Assembly (NCBI GenBank): GCA_934047225.1
Contig: OW203989.1
Span: forward strand, 13,057,977-13,121,976
Source: Ypsolopha sequella
Lineage: Eukaryota > Arthropoda > Insecta > Lepidoptera > Ypsolophidae
Reading direction: 5' to 3'
DNA: 64,000 nt
A model generated the notes under the pieces. It was not told where the DNA came from. It saw nothing but the letters and a program-made list of their open reading frames with translations, and searched no databases. The translations under genes and the position numbers were made by a program. Every line of letters starts with the position of its first letter. The first letter of the stretch is position 1. Below are positions 19,161 to 31,069 of this stretch, piece after piece.

Positions 19161-19919
19161 CATGTTTTTATAGTGATGAAAACTCTATTTAATTTGTACG
19201 GTAATTGACGGTAATAAATTATATCGTCACTTTCTGTAAATGCAAAAATCAGTTTAAAATCACAATGTATTATAACCATCACGTTGGGCCGTAATAATCG
19301 TCAGGGAAAAGTAGGTGAGCAAAGATAGAATGTGACTTGCATGTCATAGGTATTCTACAATCAGAAGCACCTCTGAAACCTCCTCGGGGATTCATGTCGT
19401 GACGAGTTTTTTCTTTTTAAGTCGTCACATTTTTAACATTAAGTAAGTTCTTAGATTCTTAGATAATGGGAATTCCTCTATATTCTCAAATAATGACACT
19501 CCAACGTGTCGGAAACGTTTCCAGTGCAAATGTGAAGCAGCTGTTCCATTTATTTGAAAGCAGATTTGGTTACACTAGTCAAACCTTTAGTCAAAGCTTT
19601 ATGATTTTCAATGCATTAAAGACTGTCCCTATTTTTCTCAAGATCCTTCGCATATCCCATATAACATGCAATTTTTATTATTTAGAGCAACGATAGGAGT
19701 GAAGGAAGGATTATTACTAATAAGGATTTGTAATTTACAAAACAACCTTTCAATTACAAATAGAGGTATGTATTTATATCCTCGAGGGGGTGTCAGAGGT
19801 GTTCCGATTGTGAAATGTGAAATTCAAGTCACAGTCCACACATGGTACACCCGTGTTTCACCGAAAATGATTACGTCCCAACGTGAAGGAACCGTATCGC
19901 CGTTCTTCGGGCATAAATA
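19161..19919. other. No gene seen
   Basis: The frames at 19,466-19,696 and 19,666-19,989 are not supported: no domain, and the second runs into a SINE. No other feature. Confidence 0.35.
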
Positions 19920-20100
19920 CACGTTTTTTATGGCATGCAGGTTTTCTCACGATGTTTTCCTTCACCGTTCAATAAGTGGTAAGTATTAGGTACTACAAAT
20001 ACTATGCACTTATTCTGAAAACTCATGCCCAGAGCGGGGATTGAACTTGGATTTCAAGATCGAGAGGCCAGCGTTCTACACCAGAGCTATATACAAAAAA
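19920..20100 (-). mobile_element. tRNA-derived SINE, minus strand
   Basis: On the minus strand a tRNA-like head begins near 20,093 with TAGCTCTGGTGTAGAACGCT (box A-like), followed by AAGTTCAATCCCCGCTCTGG (box B-like, about 20,048-20,029). Further along comes GGTGAAGGAAAACATCGTGA and CTGCATGCCA, the body sequence common to lepidopteran SINEs. It is not a functional tRNA: no cloverleaf or anticodon arm is convincing. Confidence 0.65.
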
Positions 20101-21318
20101 AAAACAGAATTACAAAAAGCAATAAAAAACAAAAACAAGTTGCCTTTTTTTTAAGTTTAAAGGATTCAAATTAAATACAGCTTTATTCGATTTGACAATA
20201 AATTTAACAATTTTTTTTTTCAATGCTAACGTGCCATAGACGTAAGTAGTTACAGAATAGGTTTTCAAGTACATAACAGTTCCTTGAAAATACCGAGTTT
20301 ATGAACATTCGAAGTGGGTGTTATTATTTTTACCCTCGGAAATACGCAGTTATCATTTTTTGTATCCATCTTCACCTTAATCATGACAGATAAAAGGGAA
20401 TAAACAAATATTTTATTTACAGGTAGATTATTACAGGAGTCTATTTCAAAAGGAAAAATCCAAATAAAGGAAAACCAAATATTACTCCGCACCGGTGCCG
20501 TAAAAATTCTAGCAATAAAAGCTGATTCTTGAACACCCGCTGCAGGTAATGGCCACGCTATTCCATGAACTCTTTTACAATAAGCATAAAATGCTCGTTA
20601 TTTATTTATTTATTGATATTTTAATACGCTTTTTTTTCTAATATTAAACGTCTGTCTATCTGTTGTGTTGTGTGACAACAACTAAACAGATTTAACAGAT
20701 TTTAATGTAGTTTTCACAGTTTTTAAGGTTCAAAAATATATTTTGAGCTGTCAAATGAAACGTACAAGCAGATCGTGAATTGTATACGATGTAAAGATTA
20801 CTGTTATTATTACAATCACCAATCACTAGACTAGAATTTGTACTGACAGTGTATGAAGTTTCAGAGAAGTTTTGTAACTCAATTTAAAGTTACATAGCGT
20901 AGCATGAGTAGAATGCTTCGTGTACCTTATTCGTGATAAAAAGGAATTTCCGCTTCATTCTGAATAGTAAAAGCTTGTTTTTCAAGGCCCCTTATCTTTC
21001 TGTTAAGGATCTGTCCTTTACTATTGCAGAAACAACTACTTACATAGAATTTTTTTAGGTATGGGAAAAATAATAATAGTTCGTTTCAAGGCAGATATTA
21101 ATTGATACATAAATTAATTGAAAGAAATAAAAGAATTAAATAATTTTTGAATAACATAAATTCATTTAAATGAAAACAAGGTTGTTATCTTGGTCCACAA
21201 CAACGTCATCAGTGTATGAATAATGGTATGTTATCGGTAACGTTAACACTATACTGAAGCCAAAAAATAACAGAAATTTCCCGTTATGTTTCAAAAAAAA
21301 ACATTGCTTTTTATCCAA
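20101..21318. other. No gene seen
   Basis: AT-rich sequence, with an A run (20,095-20,105) at the head of the SINE and a T run (20,211-20,220). The 75-codon minus frame at 20,265-20,492 is not supported. Confidence 0.35.
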
Positions 21319-21462
21319 CTTTAACATCTATCGCTTTTACTTTCAAAGGTATAGTGGGCTAGAAAAGACATGACACATAATTTCTAGCAAACGTTACACA
21401 CCTTTTCTAGCCAATCACGATACTTTTGAAAGCAAAAGCGATAGATGTTTAAGTATAGTCGC
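21319..21462. repeat. Short foldback
   Basis: ACATCTATCGCTTTTACTTT at 21,326-21,345, followed by CAAAGGTAT, is mirrored by ATACTTTTGAAAGCAAAAGC and GATAGATGTTTA (21,420-21,451). AGAAAAG/CTTTTCT words sit inside. Probably a small MITE. Confidence 0.5.
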
Positions 21463-21570
21463 ACAATTTCTGCTTTAGAGCAGTCGACCTTCAACGAAGG
21501 TGTTAGGTGGCAGTGAGGGTAGAAGGGATACGCCAACATGGTTAACAGCACTTTGCGCCAATGTGGCCTC

Positions 21571-22045
21571 TTAAGGCCCTTAATACCGCCAAATGGGTAC
21601 TTTCTAAAGCCTACTCCTCTTTTATGGCCAAACCAAAAATATAAAAAAAATGTATTATGGATTATCAACTCTAGGACAACAAATGCAATATTTTTCTTTT
21701 TCGTACCACCAAAACTTCTATATGAAAAATTGTTTCAACTGAATGGTGTTTTTTTGGCTTGAATTTCCTACTGCTCCTAAGCGGCTTAGGTGATCTAATT
21801 AATTTATGCTTTGATAAATAGATAAACTTGATAGCTATAAATATAACATAGAATTATTCAATCGAACAATGACGCCCATGTGAAAAGTATTATTTTCTCC
21901 TATTTTGCCCTTTCAAGGACGCAGCGAGCGTCGTAACAGCCACCACGCATTGTGCACTGATTTGAACGTTATTTCAATGTCGTTTCCGTCGATATTCATA
22001 CAGACAAACATCGAGCTGCTAATTTGGCGACGGTAATCGCCTTAA
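21571..22045 (-). mobile_element. TTAA MITE (family C), copy 3
   Basis: This 475-bp copy in reverse orientation has left border TTAAGGCCCTTAATACCGCC (21,571-) and right border GCGACGGTAATCGCCTTAA (22,027-22,045). It is the near-exact reverse complement of copy 1 over its length (shared CAATCGAACAATGACGCCCA, CAAGGACGCAGCGAGCGTCG). TTAA is intact at both ends. The small frames inside (21,384-21,762) are not genes. Confidence 0.75.
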
Positions 22046-22708
22046 GGCTAACATTTAGGATAGGCCCCGCAAAAACATCAAAGTTCCCTAATTTCCCTTC
22101 TTCGTGGTTTGAAGAATCTAGCAATATTATAAGTGAAAAAAAATGTATTTCTGCCTAGAATATAATGCACACACTTAGCGAAACAGAATCATCTGAAATC
22201 ATTCCAGTACTGCGAAAAAAAAACAACAGAGATTTCTCTTTAAATAAGTTGTCATGTCGAGGTTTAAGATTACTTGAGCAAAATTCCATTTATAAGATCC
22301 GTGTAGCACTGTAAAAGTCTAAGCTTACATACGAGCTTATGATATGTAGCAAAACTAAAACAACAATATAGCAGCAATTTTTTTTTCCTTTATGGTACTT
22401 TAACGAAAAAGGCTCTTATAGAATATGCAAGCAATCGAATCAACCTACACTTGAACGCGTCAAAGTGTTCGAAGATGGGAATGTATTATTGTTAGTAAAG
22501 ATCGTGGATCTATTGAAAGAGGCTTACGTTTTCACGTCTAGGAGCTTAATACTCGCTTCGCTGGTTTTTATATATGAACATTTATTTTAACATCGCATTT
22601 ACTCAATGATACATATCATAATTATTTTTACCATACTACAAGAAGCTAAAATTACAACATGGTTATAAAAATACCTACTTTGTTTGTCAGTATCGCAAAA
22701 ACCGAAGT
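22046..22708. other. No gene seen
   Basis: Unassigned AT-rich sequence. Confidence 0.35.
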
Positions 22709-23299
22709 TTCTCTTCCGAATGTCTCAGAAATTTGAATATTTGTGAAGAATGATTAATTTAAATAAATTATTATGAACAGAAAATCACTTGCACTATCCC
22801 ACAAATTTATTTAGTACTTCCTGACCAGTTTCTCTTTTGTGGCATTATCAAAGGAATAATGCAATCTTAATGAAATTAATCTTAATGCAAAGATCTTAAT
22901 GCAATGCAATCAATTTGCAATAGTGTGTATATACACTCCTGTAACTAAAGTTTCGGACTAAATAGATATCTCTTGTATACAGTTTGACACTGCTTTTTGG
23001 CACTCTGTATCATCCTTTATAATTTATAATCGGAATTTCACAAAATCCGTTCTTAGGATGACTTTGTGGGAAGGAAAAGGAAAAAAGTTTTTAGGATATG
23101 CATTATCAAAGGAATTAATATAAGATCTTAATTACACAATAAATAGTTTACATCAGCCAGTGCGATCAATTACACTGAGTGTTAGGAATTACTTAATAAA
23201 TGTGTCGGATAGTACAAGTGATTTTCTGTTCATAATAATTTATTTGAATTAACCATTTTACATAAATATTCCAATTTCTGAGACATTCGGAAGAGAAAG
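22709..23299. mobile_element. Foldback MITE, about 590 bp
   Basis: The left arm (22,709-22,801) opens TTTCTCTTCCGAATGTCTCA and runs to TTATTATGAACAGAAAATCA and CTTGCACTATCC. The right arm (23,206-23,299) reads GGATAGTACAAGTGATTTTC, then TGTTCATAATAATTTATTTG, and ends TGAGACATTCGGAAGAGAAA. The arms are about 90 bp with scattered mismatches, and a second inner pair (GCATTATCAAAGGAAT) lies in direct orientation. Noncoding. Confidence 0.65.
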
Positions 23300-23891
23300 A
23301 ACAAGTAATTTTCTGTTCAACAAAAACATTTTTAAATAAATTACTTTTCAGGACTAATACATGAAAAAGGAGCCGATTTTTTTTTTCTTACCCTGTATGG
23401 GGTTTCATAGTGTAGAGCTCTATAATAAATAAAAAAAATACCTTCAAAAGTAAAGAAAAAGGGGCCGAAAAAGTTTAAGACCATTCTTGTGGGGTCTGTC
23501 TCAAAAACGAAACTAGTTAGGAATATGGAATTTATGTATATACTACGAGTATATGCTGTATTTGAACAACATACTGAAAACGCCGATTCATGATGTAGTT
23601 TTAGGGTTACGTACTTGAATACTTAGCCAACTTATTTTTGCAGTTTTGTTTTACAAATTTTGGTAATTTGGTTAAAATTATTTTAGTCTGTTAACTTATT
23701 GAATGGTACGGAACGCTCAGTGCCCAAGTCATGATCAAATTAATTTTTTCAATAACATAAAAATAATAGAGTTAGGCTCTAAGAACGTTTAATAAACCGC
23801 GTAAAGCATGGTCAGATAAAAATCGATCGATTTACCGCAATGCCTGTGTTTACCGCACACCACAAAACTATTCACACGCTGTCTTCAGTAG
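23300..23891. other. No gene seen; possible degraded repeat
   Basis: GGTACGGAACGCTCAGTGCC near 23,705 recalls a minus-strand end of the GGGTACGGAACCCT family but is strongly diverged. No frame is supported. Confidence 0.35.
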
Positions 23892-24148
23892 CATTTAAAT
23901 GGAAAGTAATTTAGGAGGTGGTTCAGTATCGTTAATACATCACAATTCACTACAAATTACTTTTTTATGCGGGAACTTTTTCTTCACTTGTCCATGTCCA
24001 TACAAACTGAGTCAGCTGATCGGACCACTTTGAACTGAGAAGTGAAAAAAAAGTTCGCGCAAAAAAAGTGCTTTGCAGTGGAATGTGATGTATTAACGAT
24101 ACTGAACCACTTCCTAAATTACTTTCCATTTAAATTGAAAGACCTTAT
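23892..24148. mobile_element. Foldback MITE (family D), copy 1
   Basis: ATTTAAATGGAAAGTAATTT-AGGAGGTGGTTCAGTATCGT at the left is mirrored by ACGATACTGAACCACTTCCT-AAATTACTTTCCATTTAAAT at the right, with GGGAACTTTTTCTTC and GAAAAAAAAGTTCGCGC further in. Arms are over 100 bp. The leftmost bases (GTCTTTCAA in copy 2) are missing here. The second copy is at 26,790-27,048. Confidence 0.7.
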
Positions 24149-24559
24149 ATATCTACTTTTCTGAAATAGTCTGTATGAAATTATGAGACATTTTGCAACA
24201 TTTTGGTAAACAGAAAAAGAAAATACATAATGGATTTTCATAGAATTTTTCCTCCGGCAGCCAAATATCCTATTAGTTTTGTTCACGCTGTTTAGGTTAA
24301 GGCTGTGCCGATAGCGTACGACGACGATTAAACACCTTACTCAGTATTTTCATGGCCGTATTTAGGTCACATTATGGTGGAATAAAGTGCATTTCTAAAA
24401 ATTCATTTTTTAATTTCTTGCATGCGGATCAGAATAATTTGAAGTTTCTACATTTGTGATTGTTTTATATTGAAGTTGAGGTAAAATTCTACAATTAAGT
24501 TATTAAAATGACTAAAGCAAGTTTTTTATAGATTTTGAACAAACTTTAAATATGATTAA
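24149..24559. other. No gene seen
   Basis: Unassigned AT-rich sequence. Confidence 0.35.
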
Positions 24560-24735
24560 TACTTGCGATTGTCGGCACTTGGTGAAACATTATCATAATT
24601 TTATTATATTCACCATCTGCAATGTAAATAAAAACTACGCATTCCTTTGTTTATTTATTATTTTAACAGCTCCTTGATAATACCGTAAGGCGAAACCGGT
24701 TGGACTAATAAAACAGTGATATTGTGAAACAGTAC
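24560..24735. repeat. Dispersed repeat sharing its start with 18,825-18,990
   Basis: Starts GCGATTGTCGGCACTTGGTG and AAACATTATCAT. It ends with CTTGATAATACCGTAAGGCG-AAACCGGTTGG, parallel to CTTGATAATGCTGACATGGC-AAAACTAGTGG of the other copy. Noncoding. Confidence 0.5.
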
Positions 24736-24839
24736 AAGTGTTTTTATCAAAACTTTAAATAGTTTTGCTTTTTCGAGGATATCGCTCGTTTACTCTCTAA
24801 ATTATCATTACATTAATAAAGTATTTGAAAGGAAAATAT

Positions 24840-25616
24840 GGTTTTGCAACGATCACTCGGCCAGCTAGACGAGCGATAGCAAGTCAAGACAAGTAGACCA
24901 TTATCTACACGTTGGCGCTCCCTTTCACTCAGTCAGCCTCGACGAGCATGTATAGCAAACTTTACGGGTACACTATTGTGTCTATGCTACGGTGCGGCAA
25001 AGCGTAGCAAGTATTCTTGCTACGGCGAGGCGGCGCCAACCCTCCGTGCGGTCCGAAATAGAGTTACATAGATAAAAGCTATGAATGAATTAAAGTGTGA
25101 GCGATGACTGGTCCGTAATTTATGAGCTAGCAAACGATGTGAAAGATAGCTTATGATTCGGAACGCATTAAAAAAGATACATCTTAACCATAACCCCTTA
25201 TCACAGAATACAATACGATTATTTTATTTTATTTCGTCAAAGTGCCGTGATTCGTGATGGAACAAGAAGAGTTTGTAGCACTGTTCTTCAACGTAGACTC
25301 AGATAGTGACAAAAAAATATATTTATATAGATTCTTCCTTTTCAACGAAGAGTTCCACACGACTTTTCATTTGTTTTTCTCATGACTGAATAAAACATAT
25401 ACCATGGTTTATCTGATCTGAACTGCTGAAATAATGGAGCGAAAACAATTTTTGACATTCCATTCCGTTCAACTCTCACATCGCCTCACCTCCGTCGCAT
25501 GAGCCACGAAAGTCATACGAATGAATGAACGCATTTGCTTCACTCATGGATTATTATCCATTCACCTCATTCATTCGTAATCGATTTTAGCGAAATAATT
25601 CTATTTCGGAACGCAG
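24840..25616. repeat. GC-richer block with a possible MITE
   Basis: 24,850-25,050 is clearly richer in G+C than its surroundings (GGCGAGGCGGCGCCAACCCT). At 25,053 CCGAAATAGAGTTACAT begins a stretch that ends in AATTCTATTTCGG (25,601-25,613), a short inverted pair of about 10 bp. The sequence resumes with GTAGC-like words at 25,622. A MITE inserted into an older repeat is possible but only weakly supported. No frame. Confidence 0.35.
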
Positions 25617-26789
25617 GGCCTATTTGCTGCGGTGTGGCAAGCGCTACGAAAAGCGCTACGACACCAAAGACACAAGTGATTTGAATTCCCAATAAGAAGA
25701 TACTTGGCAATCTTACAAAATGAAACTCTGTGCAAAGTCCGTACATTTTAGTATGTACATTTACTGGGAGGACTGTTGTAAATGTAAACAGGTAGCAATT
25801 CTACCAACGACTATTACATTATTAACCCTCTGTATCTTGAGCATGCTTCTCCGCGTTTAAGCGCTCTATGGTGATCACTGTGTTTTACCCACGTAGTAAA
25901 GATTTTGAAATGAAATGAAATAGATACACTTATTACTGGTCGGTTTTAATGTAACATAATTAAATAATCTATGTCCACACAAAAAAATTATAAAGATAAG
26001 TTTTACTTAAATTTAATAAAATAATTTTATTTATTTATTTATTAGCCAATTTATTTCTAGTTTTCTTAAATAACAAATCATAGTATTACAAAATTTAAAG
26101 TATTAAAAAAAAATGTATATGAATATTAGGATAAGTGTATCAAGCTTGAAAAAAAAAACTAGAGGTCGTTCTCACCAGGGCCTCCCTCATCGTAATGCTT
26201 AGTTTCCTTAAAAATATCAAGGTAGGACTTTTCTAGGAAAGAAATAGAATAAAATAATACACTTGAATAAAATATAAAATATAGGACTAAAAAATTAATA
26301 ATACTATAAATACTCGGCAAGCCTCGGCCTGCTTATTTACTTCGACAGGCAACACCCTTCTTTCCACCACTCGAGTGTACAAAAACAAAATACATAATAA
26401 ATATATGTTTCAGTAGTTCAAGAAAGAAAACTGAATTTTATTACAAGAGATCAGCTAGGAATCGTGCTCCACTTTTACCACTAAATATACAGGAGTGTTA
26501 TTTGAGCTCTCCAAGGACCTACTTGTGTGCTGTTGGTCCGGAAATCCTCCGGAGACTGAAAATTTCATGTCGTTGCTTGCGTGTGAGCTCGTACTTGAGC
26601 ACGTGTTTAATAGCTCTTTGTACCAGATACCAAGATATCTTATACTCGTTGTTTTATTTGTATAAGTATAGCTAAAACGGATTTTATGTGCTGGAAAAGA
26701 TTTTCTGTTTTTTTTGTAAATAACGCATTTACAGCACGCAAAAGATAAAATGTCTAAAGACAGTTTGTTATCGCTTATATGCACTATAT
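25617..26789. other. No gene seen
   Basis: AT-rich; TTTATTTATTTATTAGCC at 26,027-26,044 looks like the reverse of a LINE or SINE tail. The 109-codon minus frame at 26,455-26,784 has no recognisable domain. Confidence 0.35.
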
Positions 26790-27048
26790 AAAGTCTTTCA
26801 ATTTAAATGAAAAGTAATTTAGGAGGTGATTCAGTATCGTTAATACATCACATTCCACTGCAGAGTACTTTATTTTGCGCGAACTTTTTTTCACTTCTCA
26901 GTACAAAGCGGTCCGATCAGCTGACTCAGTTTGTATGGACAAGTAAAGAAAAAGTTCGCGCAAAAAATGTACTTTGCAGTGGAATGTGAAGTTTTAACGA
27001 TACTGAATCACCTCCTAAATAACTTTCCGTTTAAATTGAAAGACCTTA
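26790..27048. mobile_element. Foldback MITE (family D), copy 2
   Basis: Full-length copy. The left arm from 26,791 is AAGTCTTTCAATTTAAATGA-AAAGTAATTTAGGAGGTGAT; the right arm ends at about 27,046 with TTTAAATTGAAAGACCTT. The arms extend inward past CATCACATTCCACTGCA and TGCAGTGGAATGTGA to GCGCGAACTTTTTTTCACTT, about 110 bp each, leaving a small loop near CAGCTGACTCAGTTTG. Both ends are bordered by TATA/TAT, compatible with a TA target. Confidence 0.7.
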
Positions 27049-27547
27049 TATGGTTTAACGGCCATCTTTCCAAGAATTGACATCACCAACTGTATCTTTA
27101 TGAAAGTATATTTTATTTATTTAAATGTTGGTAAACTGGTTATCAAACTTTAGCTTGCTTTTATAACTACAAATTTAAACTGAGAACACACTGGTGCATT
27201 ATGTTTAAGGCAACTTTCTGAACATAATAATCTAGAAATAGTAATTAACTAGTTAAATATGAAAATCACTGTCTGCCTTATTAAATAGATACTTAAAGGA
27301 TATAGATGTGTGAATGAATAATACTCAGGGAACTGTCTAAAATTAATAAATATTTGAAATATTTTTTGCTACATTATACAGTAAAATAAAGACATTTGAT
27401 ATTAAGTTTTAAAATGTCCCCGATATCAAAATGGAGAATTTCAATTTAAGCGACGCTTATTATATTCGCTTTACGAAATTTATTTTATTCAGAAACTGTT
27501 GCATGGTTGATGAAACATTATAATCTATAATACACACTCAAAAAAAA
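27049..27547. other. No gene seen
   Basis: Unassigned AT-rich sequence. Confidence 0.35.
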
Positions 27548-27947
27548 ACAGTCAAGTGCAAGTCAGACTCGTGTTAGGTACGCATTGTGGATGACAATTT
27601 TAATTATGTCTGTTTTTTTCGTGAATTTCTCAATCACTTTATTTTTCCTTTAATCTTTACGTAAACGCATGATTTTTTTCATATTTTTCGGTCCTACATT
27701 TATGAGATATGCATTTTTTATGGTTTTTCAAGGATTTCTCTAAATAGATGCAATTAAATATGGCCAAACTATATATTTTTACAAACGCCGTGGTATGTGG
27801 GCAAACTATTGCTTTTTTTGTGCCCAATTTCATGTCTTTATCTTTAACGGTCCGAAAGTTATGAGGCTGTGACATACGGACGGACGGACAACGGAGTCTC
27901 ACCATAAAGGTTTCTTTTGTACCTTTTAGGTACTACGGAACCCTAAA
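27548..27947 (+). repeat. Lepidopteran 'AGTGCGAGTCGGACTCG' repeat, diverged copy
   Basis: GTCAAGTGCAAGTCAGACTC starts the copy (27,551-); GGACGGACGGACAACGGAGT lies near 27,879 and CTACGGAACCCTAAAAC at 27,932-27,948 closes it. The order is that of other copies (33,203-33,487; 49,887-50,398). The 82-codon antisense frame at 27,657-27,905 is part of the repeat and not a gene. Confidence 0.75.
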
Positions 27948-28665
27948 ACATACATTGGAAACTATTCTCCCACTTATATTCCGCACAAATCCGAACAACC
28001 AACTTACTTTCCAATCACAAGCGTCTCCTTATTACCCAACGCAGATTTAACTTGGTCAAAAGCTTTGGCGGCTTAAGAGCTGATTTACCAGCAGATTTAT
28101 GTTAAAGTTTGAAGTGCTCTTGCAACCACAGCTTTGACCGTAGATGACATTTTGTATCGCTTAGTCTAAGAGGATCGCCTGCGTGCATTTTGATTCCGAC
28201 TAGTCCCTAGAGAATTTGATGATAATAAATACCTGTGTCGTAGTCCGGTCGCAATCCTTTCCACAATTTCTATTACTTTTAAACACACTTTTAAAAGTAA
28301 AAGAAATTTCCAGTAAAAAATGTCACAGATAAAATTCTCCACTTCGTTCCGCGACTCGCTAGATCTAACCTTTTAACCTAACCTATCGGCTCACTTCTGC
28401 GCTGAAAAATTATTAGGTTGTCAAAAAAAATAGAACGAAGGGTCACTACGTTTCACACCTCCATACTAAATCTACCGGTTCTCTTCTGCACTGGTTTTCT
28501 ACGGCTGTTAAGCTGATAGTATTCGTAATATAGTGCAAAGCTAAGCCCCTTATGGTAAAAAAACATTTATTTTTAAAGTTCATTTATACTGAGAGTATTA
28601 ATATTATATAAGTAAATAAACGTTTTTAATTGACTAGTTTGTCTTTACACTTAATAAAATAAAAT
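27948..28665. other. No gene seen
   Basis: Unassigned sequence; no supported frame. Confidence 0.35.
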
Positions 28666-28750
28666 GCAAGTAAATGTGAGATATTTATATTTCCGGCATC
28701 AGTCACAATCACAATCAATCAGGCCCGTAATATATCTCACATTTACGTGT
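28666..28750. repeat. Small hairpin
   Basis: AAGTAAATGTGAGATAT (28,667-28,683) is mirrored by ATATCTCACATTTACGTG (28,732-28,749) with a CACAATCACAATCAATC-rich loop. Confidence 0.5.
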
Positions 28751-28939
28751 ATATATATCTATTATGAAAGGAATAACTTTCAAGCTAAGTCATTATTTTT
28801 AAAGTTTATTTATACTGGAAGTTTTAGTATTATAATCCAAAGTATTAATTTTAAAGCTAAGCCTCTTAAAGTGGGAACAATTATGTTTGAAGTTCATTTA
28901 GTAAGTATAATTTATCTTAACTATTATTGCTTACGTTTT

Positions 28940-29102
28940 GAATACTCACGGTTGATTGTTGTTGACTATATGCCAACCAACCCGCCTTCAAAATGCCGAA
29001 ATTTAACCGGTGAAACGGTTGGCATATAGTCAACAACAATCACACGTGAGTGCTCAAGCCACCGCATGTAATTATAATTTAGTATGTCAGCTCACGCGAG
29101 TT
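28940..29102. mobile_element. MITE family B, short copy
   Basis: TGATTGTTGTTGACTATATG-CCAACC (28,952-28,977) and GGTTGGCATATAGTCAACAA-CAATCACACGTGAGTGCTCA (29,018-29,057) form the inner arms, only about 40 bp apart. The right end continues to GTCAGCTCACGCGAGTTTTA (29,083-29,102), the outer terminus that is missing in the first copy. The left outer end is absent. Confidence 0.65.
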
Positions 29103-29456
29103 TTAATGTATTTCTTCCTTTATTTTGTTCCGCTTTACTAAGATCTTGGAAACTTAACATGAAAGTTTTGAGGTAGCTTACAAATAAATATACAATGTCA
29201 CTTTATTTTGATATGGGTTAACTTGATGTAACAATCTCATGGGTATCAAAAATATTCCAGCGTAAAAAGTTGCCAACTGAAACCATGGCTTGGTCGCGAA
29301 ATAAACCCCCATAGTCCCACAGTTGTAGTGTGAAAATAAGTTACCTAGATGAGCGATATTAAATCAAATGTCACATTTGACATCTCTTTAAAATATAAAC
29401 ATCTGTCACTTCTTAAATCTGTCGCAAATCTGTGAAAAAACCTTACGATATGATAC
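29103..29456. other. No gene seen
   Basis: Unassigned AT-rich sequence. Confidence 0.35.
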
Positions 29457-29640
29457 ATTGAAAGGGGAATTCAACATGATAGGAATAGACATATTAGGAA
29501 TTCAACATTATAACAAGTCAACATTTTGGGAAATTGAAATTCAACGTAATGGGAATCCAACATTTTAGGAATAGACATTTTGGGAATTCAACATATTGCT
29601 AATTTAACATTATAGAAATTGAACATCATGTTCCTAAAGA
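29457..29640 (+). repeat. Degenerate tandem repeat, unit about 17-19 bp
   Basis: Roughly ten units of the type GGAATTCAACATTTTA follow one another: AATTCAACATGATAGGAATA, ATTCAACATTATAAC, AGTCAACATTTTGGG, ATTCAACGTAATGGG, AATCCAACATTTTAGG, ATTCAACATATTGC, AATTTAACATTATAG, ATTGAACATCATG. Unit length and sequence vary, so the array is old. Confidence 0.65.
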
Positions 29641-29949
29641 GTTTTGACAATTTCAAAGTGAATGTTTAGCACAATCGTGCCTAAACAATAACATATTTAT
29701 GAATTAGATTCTAATAATAATTAGAGTATTCAAAGCGATTGATTTCGCAAAAAAAAACGTGTAATTTTAGTTAATAAGAACTGTGAATTTCTTAACTGTC
29801 TGATGCAACAGGTATTGTTGCGACGACAGCGCCTTCTGTTCAGACGGAAATCAGATAACGCCCTCGTGAGCGTCCAGTATGTGCATTACAAGCTGGTATA
29901 ACAAGTAGTTACAAAAATTCGGTGTACAGATATGGTGGAAAATTTTGTC

Positions 29950-30075
29950 GTTCCAGATACGAACCTCGGTAGTGCAGTCGGTAGCGCGCCTGTCATGTAA
30001 GCAGGAGGTTACAGTTTCAAATCCTGGCCAGAGGAATTTTACAAAATTATTTGTGATTTCTAGTTTGTAATGCAT
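29950..30075 (+). mobile_element. tRNA-derived SINE head, plus strand
   Basis: TAGTGCAGTCGGTAGCGCGC (from 29,970) contains a good box A, and AGTTTCAAATCCTGGCCAGA (from 30,014) a box B-like element about 34 bp downstream. The spacing and sequence are tRNA-like, with no body recognisable beyond about 30,075. A frame on the other strand crosses it by chance. Confidence 0.65.
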
Positions 30076-31069
30076 TCTAATAATAATTTTAGAATAATTG
30101 TTTTAATAATGAAAATAACATTGTAAACGTGTTGAATTCCAAGTTAATATTATGTTATTATACTAAAAGTTGTGAAAATTATTATAAATATATATAAAAT
30201 AGTTATAGCTTTCATAAATTGCAATAAATTCGTTAAAAGCAGAAATTGCAGTAACCAACCCCGAGTTTCTGATTTAAAATACTTCGTTTGGCAATACTTA
30301 AGCCCAAATGGATTAATCAAAGGCTGCATTTCTATACTTACGCATCGCTTAAGACGACGTAGGTATTAAAAAAATAGATTTTGAAACAGTGTTATACACA
30401 AATTTTAATAGATAGGGTTCTTACAAAAATAGATAGTCTTTCCCAAAACAATAAAAGAATCCAAAACGTAATTGAGAACAGTTCGCTGAATCGAAAAGAA
30501 TTATCGCTAAGGCTATTTTTTCAGTTCAAAACAGTAATCTGTCTAAACTTTTACAGTAAAAATAACAGTAATGACTCTTTTAAACAAATAAAATTACTAT
30601 CTAAAAGAAAGGAGGGCATTTTTTCCTAAAAGGCTCTTGTGTGAAGTTATATGAAATCTTAATAATTAAAAATCTTCTCGATTCACTGCCCTTTTTAGAT
30701 ACGCACTTCATTCATCTCTTTCGTTGTGCGATGGACCTATTGCGCTCATAATGGAAATACGGGATGTTAAAAACGATGAGAAATCAACACGGCAGGCACC
30801 CCAACCCAGAAAATTGACGATTTTGCCTTACAGTAAATACTGGATAAAGATGTCAGTATTCTTAATTATGATGGTTTAATTTCGTGTTGAATTAATAATT
30901 TATGTTAAGGTGCTGCACAATGCTAAAATTCAGTCCTGCTCTAACGCTTTTGTGTTTAAACTATCTATCCTGCTCTAATCAGATGCCGCGCACGCAAAAC
31001 TTCAGTTATTTTGAAATCGTGGCTATATTAAGGGATAAACTATAATTTCTTTATGTAAGAAGGTTTTTT
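30076..31069. other. No gene seen
   Basis: The frames 30,172-30,369 and 30,381-30,629 are Asn/Ile/Lys-rich and unsupported. No repeat relation noticed. Confidence 0.35.

Noticed and set aside
26455..26784. 109-codon minus frame as a gene
   Set aside because: No recognisable domain and it abuts a MITE; composition is like the surrounding noncoding DNA.
28664..29029. 121-codon plus frame
   Set aside because: It crosses a hairpin and a MITE, so it cannot be a conserved coding region.
29965..30040. Possible tRNA gene
   Set aside because: Box A and B are present but no consistent cloverleaf or anticodon arm; it fits a SINE head, as do 20,026-20,100 and 61,300-61,352.
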